Below are positions 1-8,167 of a DNA stretch of 60,077 bases, piece after piece (position 1 is the first letter of the stretch; every line of letters starts with the position of its first letter). A model generated the notes under the pieces. That model was not told where the DNA came from. It searched no databases and saw nothing but the letters and a program-made list of their open reading frames with translations. Where the stretch lies: the NCBI RefSeq assembly GCF_900547205.1, contig NZ_URFY01000028.1, positions 1-60,077 on the forward strand, read 5' to 3'. A program made the position numbers and the translations under genes. This DNA comes from an uncultured Bacteroides sp. GTDB lineage: Bacteria; Bacteroidota; Bacteroidia; Bacteroidales; Bacteroidaceae.

Positions 1-162
1 GAGGTGGTCGAAGGAGTGGAGAATCAGACTTATGTAGGATATATGTTGTTCGAAAGCGGCAATAAATCAATGAATTTCACTGCCGACGTTGAAATTACAC
101 CGCATATTGTATCGTTTGAAGGTATCTTGAAGGAGGTGAAAGAAGGCTTAGTTGCCTTATAA
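1..162 (+). CDS. C-terminal end of an unidentified (probably prophage) protein
   Basis: An open frame enters at base 1 and stops with TAA at 160-162, giving the last 53 residues, which end in EGLVAL. The fragment is soluble-looking, with a short beta-rich part (QTYVGYMLFESG) and a helical tail. I do not recognise the family. It sits directly upstream of a strong terminator and a phage-type lysis cassette on the same strand, so a phage structural or tail-related protein is a reasonable guess from context only. The beginning of the gene lies outside the window. Confidence 0.6.
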   Translation, partial: EVVEGVENQTYVGYMLFESGNKSMNFTADVEITPHIVSFEGILKEVKEGLVAL

Positions 163-168
163 GAGTTA

Positions 169-201
169 AAACCGTCTTGCTCATCACGAGTAAGACGGTT
201 T
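169..201 (+). terminator. Rho-independent terminator after the first partial gene
   Basis: A 14-bp stem (169-182 with 188-201, one G-U pair) closes a 5-base loop. It lies 6 bases after the stop codon. No long T-run follows, but the strength of the stem makes a transcription end or attenuator likely between the upstream gene and the lysis cassette. Confidence 0.65.
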
Positions 202-282
202 CACACACAAATAAACGAAGGCTTGTCACCTTCGCTCTAATATGTAGCAAAGGTAGTATTAATATTAAAATGAAGAAAGGAA

Positions 283-747
283 ATGGAGGAGAAAGCAATT
301 CATCAGGCAACAGCAGGTCTATTCGCCCCGATAGCCGGAAGCTTCGTGATAGACAGCCTGCAAATGATGATTCCTTGGCTGATAGCGATGTTCTGTGTGA
401 TAATCTGCGATTTGGTTACGGGGGTTAGGAAGAGTTTATTAACGCATGAACACGTGAGGTTCAGTCGGGCATGGCGTGCCACTATGGGGAAGATGGTTAC
501 TTACTTCTCCTTCGTGGTGATGGTCGTGATGGTGCAGAAGGCTTCCGGTATGACGGTTCGCATAGATACCTATGCTTGCTTGTTTGTCTGCTTCATTGAA
601 GGGTGCTCGATAATAAGTAATATCCTTAAGCCTAAAGGGTATAACTTCAATCTGGCTGCTGCTATCGGGGTATTTGCGAAGAAGGTATTTAGTGTTGAGA
701 AAGAAGATATGAAGGATGTAATAACTAAAAAGGAGGAAGAAAAATGA
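283..747 (+). CDS. Phage-type holin (holin family 4-like membrane protein)
   Basis: A 154-residue membrane protein expected to sit in the inner membrane and control release or activation of the adjacent amidase. Hydrophobic segments are visible at about residues 27-47 (including IPWLIAMFCVIICDLVTGV), 70-88 and 95-112, followed by a charged tail ending KKEEEK. The DLVTGV motif after the first membrane segment, the length and the position before an amidase fit the phage_holin_4 family. An AGAAAGGA-like ribosome site lies just before the ATG. Its last four bases (ATGA, 744-747) overlap the amidase start, so the two are translationally coupled. Such cassettes also occur in tailocin-like elements, so a complete prophage is not proven. 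Confidence 0.8.
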   Translation: MEEKAIHQATAGLFAPIAGSFVIDSLQMMIPWLIAMFCVIICDLVTGVRKSLLTHEHVRFSRAWRATMGKMVTYFSFVVMVVMVQKASGMTVRIDTYACLFVCFIEGCSIISNILKPKGYNFNLAAAIGVFAKKVFSVEKEDMKDVITKKEEEK

Positions 748-1325
748 AAGTGCTAATAGACAATGGCCACGGCGAGAATACACCGGGCAAACGTTCACCG
801 GACGGAAGATTAAGGGAGTGGGCTTATTCAAGAGAGATAGCCGACAGGGTTGTATTTGAACTACGGAAGAAAGGTATCGATGCCGAACGTATCGTGAAGG
901 AAGACACGGACGTTCCTTTGTCAGAGAGATGCCGTCGGGCTAATGCCATCTACAAAGAAACAGGGAAGAAAGCAATTCTTGTTTCAATTCATTGCAATGC
1001 TGTCGGCAGTGGTGCAAGTTGGATGAATGCGAAAGGGTGGAGTGTGTTTGTGAGCAATAATGCGTCGGCCAGAAGCAAAAGCCTTGCTACGTGCCTTTGT
1101 GAAGCCGCTGAGATTCTGAATTTGAAGGTTCGCAGGCCAGCGCCTAAACAGCCGTACTGGGAGCAAAACCTAGCAATCTGTCGGGATACTAATTGTCCGG
1201 CGATACTGACGGAAAACTTCTTTCAGGATAACAGAGAGGACGTCGAATACCTTTTATCTCGGGAGGGTAAAGATGCGATTGTGCGTATCCATGTGGAAGG
1301 AATCACCAAGTATTTAGGGCTATGA
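744..1325 (+). CDS. N-acetylmuramoyl-L-alanine amidase (Amidase_3 type), phage endolysin
   Basis: A 193-residue zinc amidase that cleaves the bond between N-acetylmuramic acid and L-alanine in peptidoglycan. The Amidase_3 ligands are all visible: His9 in DNGHG, Glu25 in LREW, His83 in SIHCNA, and the catalytic Glu157 in ILTENFF. There is no signal peptide or extra cell-wall-binding domain, so it is a catalytic-domain-only enzyme that would need the upstream holin to reach the wall. It overlaps the holin by 4 bases upstream and the next gene by 4 bases downstream. Chromosomal AmiC-type amidases of Bacteroides normally carry signal peptides, which supports a phage origin. Confidence 0.88.
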   Translation: MKVLIDNGHGENTPGKRSPDGRLREWAYSREIADRVVFELRKKGIDAERIVKEDTDVPLSERCRRANAIYKETGKKAILVSIHCNAVGSGASWMNAKGWSVFVSNNASARSKSLATCLCEAAEILNLKVRRPAPKQPYWEQNLAICRDTNCPAILTENFFQDNREDVEYLLSREGKDAIVRIHVEGITKYLGL

Positions 1326-1834
1326 GACGGCTGATATACATTCTAGCCATACTCCTGATGTCGGGAGTGTGGCTAAGCTCATGCAAGACTTCTCGCAATA
1401 TGGAGATAGAGAAGCAGGTCACTTACTCAGGAGAGTTTCAACACCTGAAAAGCATGATTGAATCTCTCCGGTTGGATGTGAGCAAGCAGACGAAAATTAC
1501 GTCGGAGAAATTGAGCGACCTTAAGATTGAGAATAAGACAGTTTATTTGTCTCCTCCTGATTCAACAGGTAAGCAGTATCCTATACGGGAAAGTACTACT
1601 ACGGCTTCAAAACATGAGCAGGAGAATATGGAAGTTAATGAAAACTTGCTCCTGACTATGCAGCAGTTCTCCAATCGGCTTGATACTATCAGTAATAGGG
1701 TTAACGTTTTGCTAAATCAGAAAGAAACAGTAGTTGAGCTGTCGTGGTGGGACTTGCATAAAGACAAGGTGTATATTGGCATTATTGCTCTGATTGTCGT
1801 TGGCTGGTTAGTATATCGAATCAGAAGGAAATAA
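1322..1834 (+). CDS. Putative unimolecular spanin (lipoprotein with C-terminal membrane anchor)
   Basis: A 170-residue protein with a lipoprotein signal peptide (lipobox WLSSC, Cys21), a polar, probably extended or helical middle (about 25-140), and one C-terminal transmembrane segment (about 150-166, IGIIALIVVGWLVY) ending in RIRRK. This topology, an outer-membrane lipid at one end and an inner-membrane helix at the other, is that of u-spanins such as phage T1 gp11, which fuse the two membranes in the last step of lysis. The residue after Cys is Lys, not an inner-membrane retention Asp. It is translationally coupled to the endolysin (4-base overlap), exactly where spanin genes lie. Function is inferred from topology and position; I see no sequence family. 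Confidence 0.6.
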   Translation: MRRLIYILAILLMSGVWLSSCKTSRNMEIEKQVTYSGEFQHLKSMIESLRLDVSKQTKITSEKLSDLKIENKTVYLSPPDSTGKQYPIRESTTTASKHEQENMEVNENLLLTMQQFSNRLDTISNRVNVLLNQKETVVELSWWDLHKDKVYIGIIALIVVGWLVYRIRRK

Positions 1835-1865
1835 CTACTTTTAAATTCATAATATAAAAACTTTG

Positions 1866-1899
1866 GATACCTCGGCTTGGGAAAGTCGGGGTATTTTTG
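1866..1899 (+). terminator. Terminator of the lysis cassette
   Basis: A 12-bp stem (1867-1878 with 1883-1894, two G-U pairs) with a 4-base loop is followed by a run of five T. It lies 30 bases after the spanin stop codon and closes the holin-amidase-spanin operon. Confidence 0.85.
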
Positions 1900-1952
1900 C
1901 GTAAGCCAATCATTAAGTACTACTTTTGCGTTGTAAGTTCACTTATTACAAC
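1896..1952 (+). promoter_or_regulatory. Orphan Bacteroides promoter with downstream inverted repeat
   Basis: TTTG at 1896-1899, a 21-base spacer and TACTTTTG at 1921-1928 match the Bacteroides sigma-ABfr promoter. A perfect 7-bp inverted repeat (GTTGTAA at 1930-1936, TTACAAC at 1946-1952) covers the expected transcription start and looks like an operator. No coding sequence follows before proS at 2330, and a terminator at 2173-2204 lies between. The transcript, if made, would be a short non-coding RNA running through the tRNA fragment. The remaining bases 1953-2102 are AT-rich and hold no gene that I can support. Confidence 0.5.
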
Positions 1953-2102
1953 AGGTGATAAATAATAGAAAATCGCTATAAACAAAGATGCGTCCCTTTT
2001 TTATCATAAGGCTAGCCGGCATGAGTAAATTGCAACGAAATTGCAAATTATATTAATATGTGTATAATCAATTGTATTTCAATATATTATATCATCTTAA
2101 AT

Positions 2103-2151
2103 ATAGCTTCCCAAGCTAAGGGTCACGAGTTCGAGTCTCGCTTACCGCTCA
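2103..2151 (+). other. 3' half of a tRNA-Gly(CCC) gene: probable attachment site (attR)
   Basis: The segment holds an anticodon arm (TAGC, loop TTCCCAA, GCTAA), a T-arm with loop TTCGAGT, and an acceptor 3' strand TTACCGC plus discriminator T. It aligns closely with the 3' half of the intact tRNA-Gly(GCC) at 59919-59991. The 5' half (D-arm and acceptor 5' strand) is absent: upstream is AT-rich DNA, and even the outermost anticodon-stem base does not pair. tRNA 3' halves are the usual targets of tyrosine integrases, so this marks the end of the element in 1-2102. The T-stem closing pair would be A-C, so this copy may be drifting. Confidence 0.75.
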
Positions 2152-2172
2152 ATTTTAGTTAATTAAATGAAG

Positions 2173-2204
2173 AGGAGACAATAAGAAATTGCCTCCTTTT
2201 TTTG
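2173..2204 (+). terminator. Terminator downstream of the tRNA fragment
   Basis: A 10-bp stem with one A-C mismatch (2173-2182 with 2188-2197) and a 5-base loop is followed by a run of T. It lies where the terminator of an intact tRNA-Gly gene would be, so it was probably inherited from the original tRNA transcription unit. Confidence 0.7.
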
Positions 2205-2277
2205 TTTTATATTCCACTATATCTAATCCTGCAAGGAAAATAATAATGAAGAATAAGCATAGTTCGTTCCTTTTTCG

Positions 2278-2285
2278 TATTTTTG
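2278..2285 (+). promoter_or_regulatory. proS promoter, -7 box
   Basis: TATTTTTG matches the Bacteroides -7 consensus TAnnTTTG and lies 44 bases before the proS start codon. A clear TTTG is not visible at the -33 position. Confidence 0.45.
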
Positions 2286-2329
2286 CAGCCTGTTTTAACA
2301 TCCATAGAAACTTTAAATAGAAAAATATA

Positions 2330-3823
2330 ATGGCAAAAGAACTGAAAGACCTTACCAAACGTAGCGAAAACTACTCACAGTGGTACAACGATTTGGTGGT
2401 AAAAGCTGATTTGGCAGAGCAATCTGCCGTACGCGGATGTATGGTGATTAAGCCTTACGGATACGCTATCTGGGAAAAGATGCAACGTCAACTGGACGAT
2501 ATGTTCAAAGAGACAGGACACGTGAATGCTTACTTCCCGCTGTTAATTCCTAAATCATTCCTGAGCCGTGAAGCTGAACACGTAGAAGGCTTTGCAAAAG
2601 AATGCGCTGTAGTGACGCACTATCGTTTGAAAAATGCGGAAGACGGTTCGGGAGTAGTAGTGGATCCTGCTGCCAAGCTCGAAGAAGAGCTGATTATTCG
2701 TCCTACTTCAGAAACAATCATCTGGAATACATATAAAAACTGGATTCAGTCCTATCGCGACCTGCCTATCCTGTGCAATCAATGGGCGAATGTTTTCCGT
2801 TGGGAAATGCGTACACGCTTGTTCCTCCGTACGGCAGAGTTCTTGTGGCAAGAAGGACATACAGCACACGCTACTCGCGAAGAAGCAGAGGAAGAAGCTG
2901 TGAAGATGCTCAATGTTTATGGCGAATTTGCAGAGAAATATATGGCTGTTCCGGTAGTGAAGGGTGTGAAATCCGCTAATGAACGTTTTGCCGGTGCACT
3001 CGATACATATACTATCGAAGCCATGATGCAGGATGGAAAAGCATTGCAGAGCGGTACTTCTCATTTCTTGGGACAGAATTTCGCCAAAGCTTTCGACGTT
3101 CAGTTTGTAAACAAAGAAAATAAACTGGAATATGTTTGGGCAACTTCATGGGGAGTTTCCACTCGTCTGATGGGTGCGCTGATTATGACTCACTCAGACG
3201 ACAATGGTCTGGTATTACCTCCACATCTGGCTCCGATTCAAGTAGTTATCGTTCCTATCTATAAAAATGATGAACAGTTGAAGCAGATTGATGCTAAAGT
3301 AGCAGGTATCGTTGCCAAGTTGAAATCAATGGGCATTTCTGTGAAATATGATAATGCTGACAACAAACGTCCGGGATTCAAATTTGCAGATTATGAGTTG
3401 AAGGGTGTTCCTGTTCGTTTGGTAATGGGCGGACGCGATCTCGAAAACAATACGATGGAAGTAATGCGCCGCGATACGTTGGAGAAAGAAACGGTAACTT
3501 GTGATGGTATCGAAGAATACGTGCAGAAGTTACTTGAAGAAATTCAGGCTAACATCTACAAGAAAGCGTTGGATTTCCGTAACTCCAAGATTACGTCTGT
3601 AGATACATACGAAGAATTTAAGGAGAAAATTGAAGATGGCGGTTTCATCTTAGCTCATTGGGATGGTACGACTGAAACGGAAGAGAAGATTAAAGAAGAA
3701 ACGAAAGCGACAATTCGTTGCATCCCGTTCGAGTCATTTGTTGCGGGAGATAAGGAACCGGGTAAATGTATGGTTACCGGCAAACCTTCTGCTTGCCGCG
3801 TGATATTTGCACGTTCTTACTAA
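2330..3823 (+). CDS. proS: Prolyl-tRNA synthetase (archaeal/eukaryal-type, short form)
   Basis: A 497-residue class II aminoacyl-tRNA synthetase that charges tRNA-Pro with proline in the cytoplasm. Motif 2 is visible as RWEMRTRLFLRTAEFLWQEG with TSHFLGQNF downstream. The anticodon-binding domain starts near residue 300 (APIQVVIVPIY), and a C-terminal extension has a cysteine pair (CMVTGKPSACR) before the final aromatic RSY. The length and the absence of the editing insert of the E. coli enzyme put it in the short type-3 ProS class that Bacteroides uses. It stands alone with its own promoter and terminator. Confidence 0.96.
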   Translation: MAKELKDLTKRSENYSQWYNDLVVKADLAEQSAVRGCMVIKPYGYAIWEKMQRQLDDMFKETGHVNAYFPLLIPKSFLSREAEHVEGFAKECAVVTHYRLKNAEDGSGVVVDPAAKLEEELIIRPTSETIIWNTYKNWIQSYRDLPILCNQWANVFRWEMRTRLFLRTAEFLWQEGHTAHATREEAEEEAVKMLNVYGEFAEKYMAVPVVKGVKSANERFAGALDTYTIEAMMQDGKALQSGTSHFLGQNFAKAFDVQFVNKENKLEYVWATSWGVSTRLMGALIMTHSDDNGLVLPPHLAPIQVVIVPIYKNDEQLKQIDAKVAGIVAKLKSMGISVKYDNADNKRPGFKFADYELKGVPVRLVMGGRDLENNTMEVMRRDTLEKETVTCDGIEEYVQKLLEEIQANIYKKALDFRNSKITSVDTYEEFKEKIEDGGFILAHWDGTTETEEKIKEETKATIRCIPFESFVAGDKEPGKCMVTGKPSACRVIFARSY

Positions 3824-3845
3824 AAAGATTCTACTGCAAAATAGA

Positions 3846-3887
3846 GGAGAGTCCGAATCAAAAACATGATTTCGGGCTCTTTTTTTG
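3846..3887 (+). terminator. proS terminator
   Basis: GAGTCCGAA-type arm (3846-3859) pairs imperfectly with GATTTCGGGCTCT (3868-3880), followed by seven T. It starts 23 bases after the proS stop. Confidence 0.8.
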
Positions 3888-3958
3888 TCCATTTCAGTTT
3901 TATTTCAGAAATATCCCTTTTCTTTGTGATATGTAAAAGAATAAAGGAGACAGAGACT

Positions 3959-4636
3959 ATGAAGATATTGATTGTAGAAGACGAACCCTCTTTGAGAGAA
4001 TTGATACAGCGTTCGCTTGAAAAAGAACGTTATGTAGTGGAAGCTGTAGGAGACTTTGCGACCGCTTTATGCAAAATTGAAGATTACGATTACGATTGTA
4101 TCTTGCTCGATATCATGTTGCCTGATGGGAGTGGACTCGATCTTCTCGAACGCTTGAAAGCTCTTCATAAACGGGAAAACGTGATTATCATCTCCGCTAA
4201 AGATTCGTTGGAGGACAAAGTGCTTGGTTTGGAATTGGGAGCGGATGATTATTTGCCGAAACCCTTTCATTTGGTTGAGCTGAATGCCCGGATAAAAAGC
4301 GTTATTCGTCGTCACCAAAACGACGGTGAGATTGATATCCGTCAGGGAAATGTGCGGATAGAACCAGATAAGTTTCGTGTCTTCGTCAACGAACAGGAAT
4401 TGGAGTTGAACAGAAAGGAATATGATATTCTGTTATATTTCATCAATCGTCCCGGTCGTTTAGTCAATAAAAACACTTTGGCAGAATCGGTATGGGGAGA
4501 TCATATCGACCAAGTGGATAACTTTGACTTTATCTATGCCCAAATCAAGAATCTTCGGAAGAAGCTGAAAGATGCCGGAGCAAATGTTGAACTTAAAGCT
4601 GTTTACGGATTCGGTTATAAAATGATTGTAGAATAA
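3959..4636 (+). CDS. OmpR/PhoB-family response regulator
   Basis: A 225-residue two-component response regulator. The receiver domain (1 to about 118) has the acidic pocket VEDEP near residues 6-10, phosphoacceptor Asp51 in CILLDIMLPDGSG, and the switch Lys in YLPKPF. The C-terminal winged helix (about 125-225) contains LNRKEYDILLYFINRPGRLV and ends YGFGYKMIVE. I start at the ATG at 3959, preceded by AAGGAG at 3943-3948, because the MKILIVEDEP start matches the family. An in-frame ATG at 3866 would add 31 unrelated residues lying in the proS terminator. The partner kinase follows after 21 bases, so the pair is one operon. Confidence 0.93.
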   Translation: MKILIVEDEPSLRELIQRSLEKERYVVEAVGDFATALCKIEDYDYDCILLDIMLPDGSGLDLLERLKALHKRENVIIISAKDSLEDKVLGLELGADDYLPKPFHLVELNARIKSVIRRHQNDGEIDIRQGNVRIEPDKFRVFVNEQELELNRKEYDILLYFINRPGRLVNKNTLAESVWGDHIDQVDNFDFIYAQIKNLRKKLKDAGANVELKAVYGFGYKMIVE

Positions 4637-4657
4637 TAAAAAAGCGAGGTATCATTC

Positions 4658-5935
4658 ATGAAATTAATATATTACATCATTCTTCGTATCACGATAGCTC
4701 TCACTCTCATTCTGACTGTTTGGGCGGTATTCTTTTATGTTACGATGATTGATGAAATCAATGATGAAGTGGACGATTCGCTCGAAGACTATTCGGAAGC
4801 AATCATCATCCGGGCATTGGCAGGGGATGAGTTGCCGTCTAAAAACAGTGGTTCGAATAATCAATACTATCTGACGGAAGTAAATAAGGAATATGCCAAG
4901 CGTCAGGCAAAGATTCAATATAAAGACTCGATGGTCTATATCGTTGAAAAAGAAGAGACAGAGCCGGCACGCATATTGACTACCATTTTCAAAGATGATA
5001 ATGGACGCTATTATGAACTGACCGTCTCCACGCCCAGCATCGAGAAGGATGATTTGAAAGATTCAATTCTGATATGGATTATTTTCCTGTATGTCGCCTT
5101 GTTGGTCTGCGTCATTGGCATTTCCGTGTGGGTGTTCTATCGGAATATGCGCCCGCTGTACGTACTCCTTCATTGGCTTGACAACTACCAAACAGGAAAG
5201 AAAAACGAACCGTTAAGAAATGATACCCAAGTCACAGAATTTAGGAAATTGAATGATGCAGCCAGCCGTTACGTGGAGCGTACCGAGCAAATGTTCGATC
5301 AACAGAAACAATTTATCGGCAATGCTTCGCACGAGATACAGACTCCGCTCGCTATCTGCCGCAATAGGCTGGAAATGCTGATGGAAGATGAATCACTGAC
5401 CGAAAACCAACTGGAAGAATTGATGAAGACTCATCATACGTTGGAATATATAACCAAACTGAACAAATCTCTGTTGCTGCTTTCAAAAATAGACAACGGA
5501 CAATTTACAGACACTAAAGAGCTGGAATTTAATTCATTGCTAAAGCAATACTTGGATGATTACAAAGAAGTTTATGATTATCGAAATATAGAAATCAGAG
5601 TTGAAGAACAAGCAAGCTTCTACGTTGTGATGAATGAATCTTTGGCAGTCGTTTTATTGACAAACCTTCTAAAGAATGCATTTGTGCATAATATTGATGG
5701 AGGGCATATTCGGATAGTGATTGCCAATGACCATATTACCTTCCGTAACACCGGAATAAATCATTCCTTGGATAAGGAACATATCTTCGAACGTTTCTAT
5801 CAAGGAACTAAGAAAGAGGGTTCTACCGGCTTAGGTCTGGCGATTGCTGATTCTATCTGCCGATTGCAGCACCTTAGTTTGCGATATTACTTTGAAGAAG
5901 GAGAACATTGTTTCGAAATATCCGTGCTAGGCTGA
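4658..5935 (+). CDS. Sensor histidine kinase
   Basis: A 425-residue membrane kinase expected to phosphorylate the upstream regulator. It has transmembrane helices at about 7-29 and 137-161 flanking a roughly 105-residue periplasmic sensor domain. A dimerisation/H-box carries His225 (GNASHEIQTPLA). The ATPase domain has an N-box (LLTNLLKNAFVHN), a partial G1 (FRNTG) and a G2 (STGLGLAIADSI). The sensor domain is not one that I recognise, so the signal is unknown. The end lies 9 bases from the end of the convergent radical SAM gene, with no visible terminator between them. Confidence 0.93.
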   Translation: MKLIYYIILRITIALTLILTVWAVFFYVTMIDEINDEVDDSLEDYSEAIIIRALAGDELPSKNSGSNNQYYLTEVNKEYAKRQAKIQYKDSMVYIVEKEETEPARILTTIFKDDNGRYYELTVSTPSIEKDDLKDSILIWIIFLYVALLVCVIGISVWVFYRNMRPLYVLLHWLDNYQTGKKNEPLRNDTQVTEFRKLNDAASRYVERTEQMFDQQKQFIGNASHEIQTPLAICRNRLEMLMEDESLTENQLEELMKTHHTLEYITKLNKSLLLLSKIDNGQFTDTKELEFNSLLKQYLDDYKEVYDYRNIEIRVEEQASFYVVMNESLAVVLLTNLLKNAFVHNIDGGHIRIVIANDHITFRNTGINHSLDKEHIFERFYQGTKKEGSTGLGLAIADSICRLQHLSLRYYFEEGEHCFEISVLG

Positions 5936-5944
5936 AATTGCTAT

Positions 5945-7582
5945 CTATAGATTCGAAGCCTTGAATACAGGTTCTACCTTTTGAATCTCCGACTCGAATC
6001 CAAACCAATAGCCATGTCCCTCATCGTCAATAGGAAGAAAACACAATCTTAAACTTTCACGATACGAGCCATACATAACTTCCCAACTCTCAGGAGGAGT
6101 CTGCCTTTTAGTTCTTACTCTCTCGGCAGGGGCTTTCTTTAGCGACATTCCTGCTTCTATCCATGCAATGCTAACTTGTGTCAGATACTCAGGATAATGA
6201 TTTTTGCAGAAATTGTATAGAATAAGTCCTCGTTTTTCCAGACTCAAAGGGGTGTCGATTACATCAGTTTGTACCAAATGATCGAGAAACTCGTATAAGA
6301 AATGCGGGTTCTTCAGAATGAGAATGCGGGTAATGGCTCTCCATGTGGGCGTGTTATAAAATCCGTCCAGCAATCGGGACAGATAATGTGCTGTTTGTAG
6401 CTCTTCAACAGTAATTTCACGAGTTTGTAGCACTTCGTAAGGTGGGAGGGGAGAATACAGGATACCCAGTTCTCCGGCTCTTCTTCTCATTTCTGTTCCC
6501 GGAAGGAGTTTCAGAGACTCCAGCTGAATCTCGCCTGCACCGTATTCTGCCAATACATGGACGTCTTCAAATATTTCTGATAAATGATAGAGAGGAAGCC
6601 CCGCAATGAGATCGGCATGGGTTTCCATATTTGTTAGTGAGCACAGATATTTAAGCCCATCTAATGCATCGGTGAGTTTTCCTATTCTTCTGCTTTGTTC
6701 AAGCACGTTTTCCCGCAGACTTTGGATGCCTGCTTCCAAATGCAACAATCCTTTGGGTAGTGTGGCAAGTTCCTGTTTTAGTTCTTCGGAAAGAAGCGCT
6801 GGGTGAATCTCCAGATGAAAACAAATATCCGGATACTCGCAGAACAAATTCAGCAATTCTTTCGCTCGTTTATTATTGTAATTGAATGTACGGTCTAATA
6901 CACGGACATTCTTTATGCCATGTTGGTGAATTAAATCAAGACGTTCTCTGATAGCTTCGAAGGGGATGGTGCGCACAGGCTTTTCTCCTCCGCTAACGCA
7001 GAAAGCACAAGTGTTGAAACATCCTCGTGTAGTTTCTAATTGTACGAAGGGTTTGCTCCAGTTGAAGAAACGACTTTTCTCCGGTGGCACCAATTGGGAG
7101 AAATTCATCACACGGGCAATGCCATTGTCTTGATATTTTCTGGAATCGTCCAAATAGCAAAGTCCTGTTATAGATTCCCATTCATCTTTAGGATGATTCC
7201 ATGCAGCTAACCATTGAGGGAAAACTTCTTCACCTTCTCCACGAAACACTCCGCTTACAAATTTGTTTTTATATAAGAAGGCTTCATTGTCTCCTAAGAA
7301 CTCGGGACCTCCGAGTATGACGCAACAATGAGGTAGTAGTGCTTTTGCACGTGAAACGATATGTAATAGTTGTTCGTGATTGAATAGCCAGTTGGTGGCG
7401 GCGATGATATCCGGCTGATATTGATAGATCTGGTTGACAACACTGCCTGTATTTTCGTTGATAGTGGCCGACACTGTGCACCATTCAATGTTGGTGTTAT
7501 TTGCTATTTGAGCATGTAAGGCTGGTAATGCCAAAGAGGAATGAGCGTACGAACTATTTAAATCGAGCCAAAGAAGTTTCAT
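5945..7582 (-). CDS. B12-binding-domain radical SAM protein (DUF4080 type)
   Basis: A 545-residue cytoplasmic protein. The N-terminal third resembles a cobalamin-binding Rossmann fold (LLWLDLNSSYAHSSLA, then AATNWLFNHE and ILGGPEF). The radical SAM core follows with the CxxxCxxC cluster motif in RGCFNTCAFCVSGG near residue 195. The last 180 residues, containing LKKAPAERVRTKR, fit the DUF4080 C-terminal region. Such enzymes cleave S-adenosylmethionine to start radical chemistry; the substrate is unknown. A TAACTTTG -7 box on the minus strand precedes it. Neighbours give no pathway hint. Confidence 0.87.
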   Translation of the reverse strand: MKLLWLDLNSSYAHSSLALPALHAQIANNTNIEWCTVSATINENTGSVVNQIYQYQPDIIAATNWLFNHEQLLHIVSRAKALLPHCCVILGGPEFLGDNEAFLYKNKFVSGVFRGEGEEVFPQWLAAWNHPKDEWESITGLCYLDDSRKYQDNGIARVMNFSQLVPPEKSRFFNWSKPFVQLETTRGCFNTCAFCVSGGEKPVRTIPFEAIRERLDLIHQHGIKNVRVLDRTFNYNNKRAKELLNLFCEYPDICFHLEIHPALLSEELKQELATLPKGLLHLEAGIQSLRENVLEQSRRIGKLTDALDGLKYLCSLTNMETHADLIAGLPLYHLSEIFEDVHVLAEYGAGEIQLESLKLLPGTEMRRRAGELGILYSPLPPYEVLQTREITVEELQTAHYLSRLLDGFYNTPTWRAITRILILKNPHFLYEFLDHLVQTDVIDTPLSLEKRGLILYNFCKNHYPEYLTQVSIAWIEAGMSLKKAPAERVRTKRQTPPESWEVMYGSYRESLRLCFLPIDDEGHGYWFGFESEIQKVEPVFKASNL

Positions 7583-7605
7583 GTGGAATATTAATATTAG
7601 TGTTG

Positions 7606-7613
7606 CAAAGTTA
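7606..7613 (-). promoter_or_regulatory. Promoter -7 box of the radical SAM gene
   Basis: On the minus strand this reads TAACTTTG, matching TAnnTTTG, 24 bases upstream of the start codon at 7582. The -33 element is not clear. Confidence 0.5.
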
Positions 7614-7631
7614 CAAAAAACTTATGGCATC

Positions 7632-7663
7632 TTGTGTCTAATCAGTTAAAAACACTATATTTG
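7632..7663 (+). promoter_or_regulatory. Promoter of the small lipoprotein gene
   Basis: TTG at 7632-7634 and TATATTTG at 7656-7663 are about 21 bases apart, matching the Bacteroides -33/-7 pattern. The promoter faces the lipoprotein gene at 7747, leaving a roughly 75-base leader. Confidence 0.55.
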
Positions 7664-7746
7664 TACATCTATTATGGATATTTATTCTCATATAGACGTT
7701 TTAGCAATACATAGTCTGAAATTATATAAATAAAAAATTCAAAGTT

Positions 7747-8157
7747 ATGAAACTATTGACTTACACTAAGTTTGTATTATTATTGGCTTTTGTTTTAGGC
7801 TTAACCGCTTGCGAAAGTGATGAAGAAACAGAGTTTAATTTACCAGGTGAGTGGTATACCAACGAAGAAATTGATTTTGGCGCTTATACTTGGGGAAGAG
7901 GTACAGTTATGACTTTCAATGCAAGCAATCAAGGAACAATAGGTTCAAAAGGTGATCCGAATTATTTGGTTTTTGAATGGAGGTGGATAAATGAAGGATA
8001 TAATTCAATGGAATTATTTTTCTATGCTGATCAGACCTATGCTTACATTTGGGGAGCAGAAGCTACGGGCAGAACATTTAGTGGAACATGGTATAATACT
8101 TGGCAAGATTATAGAGATAGGCGGAATGGACAGTCTTTTTATATGCGTCGTCAATGA
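7747..8157 (+). CDS. Small lipoprotein of unknown function
   Basis: A 136-residue lipoprotein with a signal peptide ending in LTAC (Cys22) and an acidic tether ESDEETE directly after the Cys, a composition typical of surface-exposed Bacteroides lipoproteins. The mature part is rich in Trp, Tyr and Gly (GEWYTNEEIDFG, FEWRWINEGYNSMELFFY, SGTWYNTW) and probably folds as a small beta-barrel or lipocalin-like sandwich, with repeated G-x-W edges. I do not recognise a characterised family. It is monocistronic between a Bacteroides promoter and a strong bidirectional terminator. Confidence 0.75.
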   Translation: MKLLTYTKFVLLLAFVLGLTACESDEETEFNLPGEWYTNEEIDFGAYTWGRGTVMTFNASNQGTIGSKGDPNYLVFEWRWINEGYNSMELFFYADQTYAYIWGAEATGRTFSGTWYNTWQDYRDRRNGQSFYMRRQ

Positions 8158-8167
8158 AAAGTAGAAT

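Noticed and set aside
2103..2151. Complete tRNA gene
   Set aside because: The D-arm and acceptor 5' strand are missing upstream, so only the 3' half is present.
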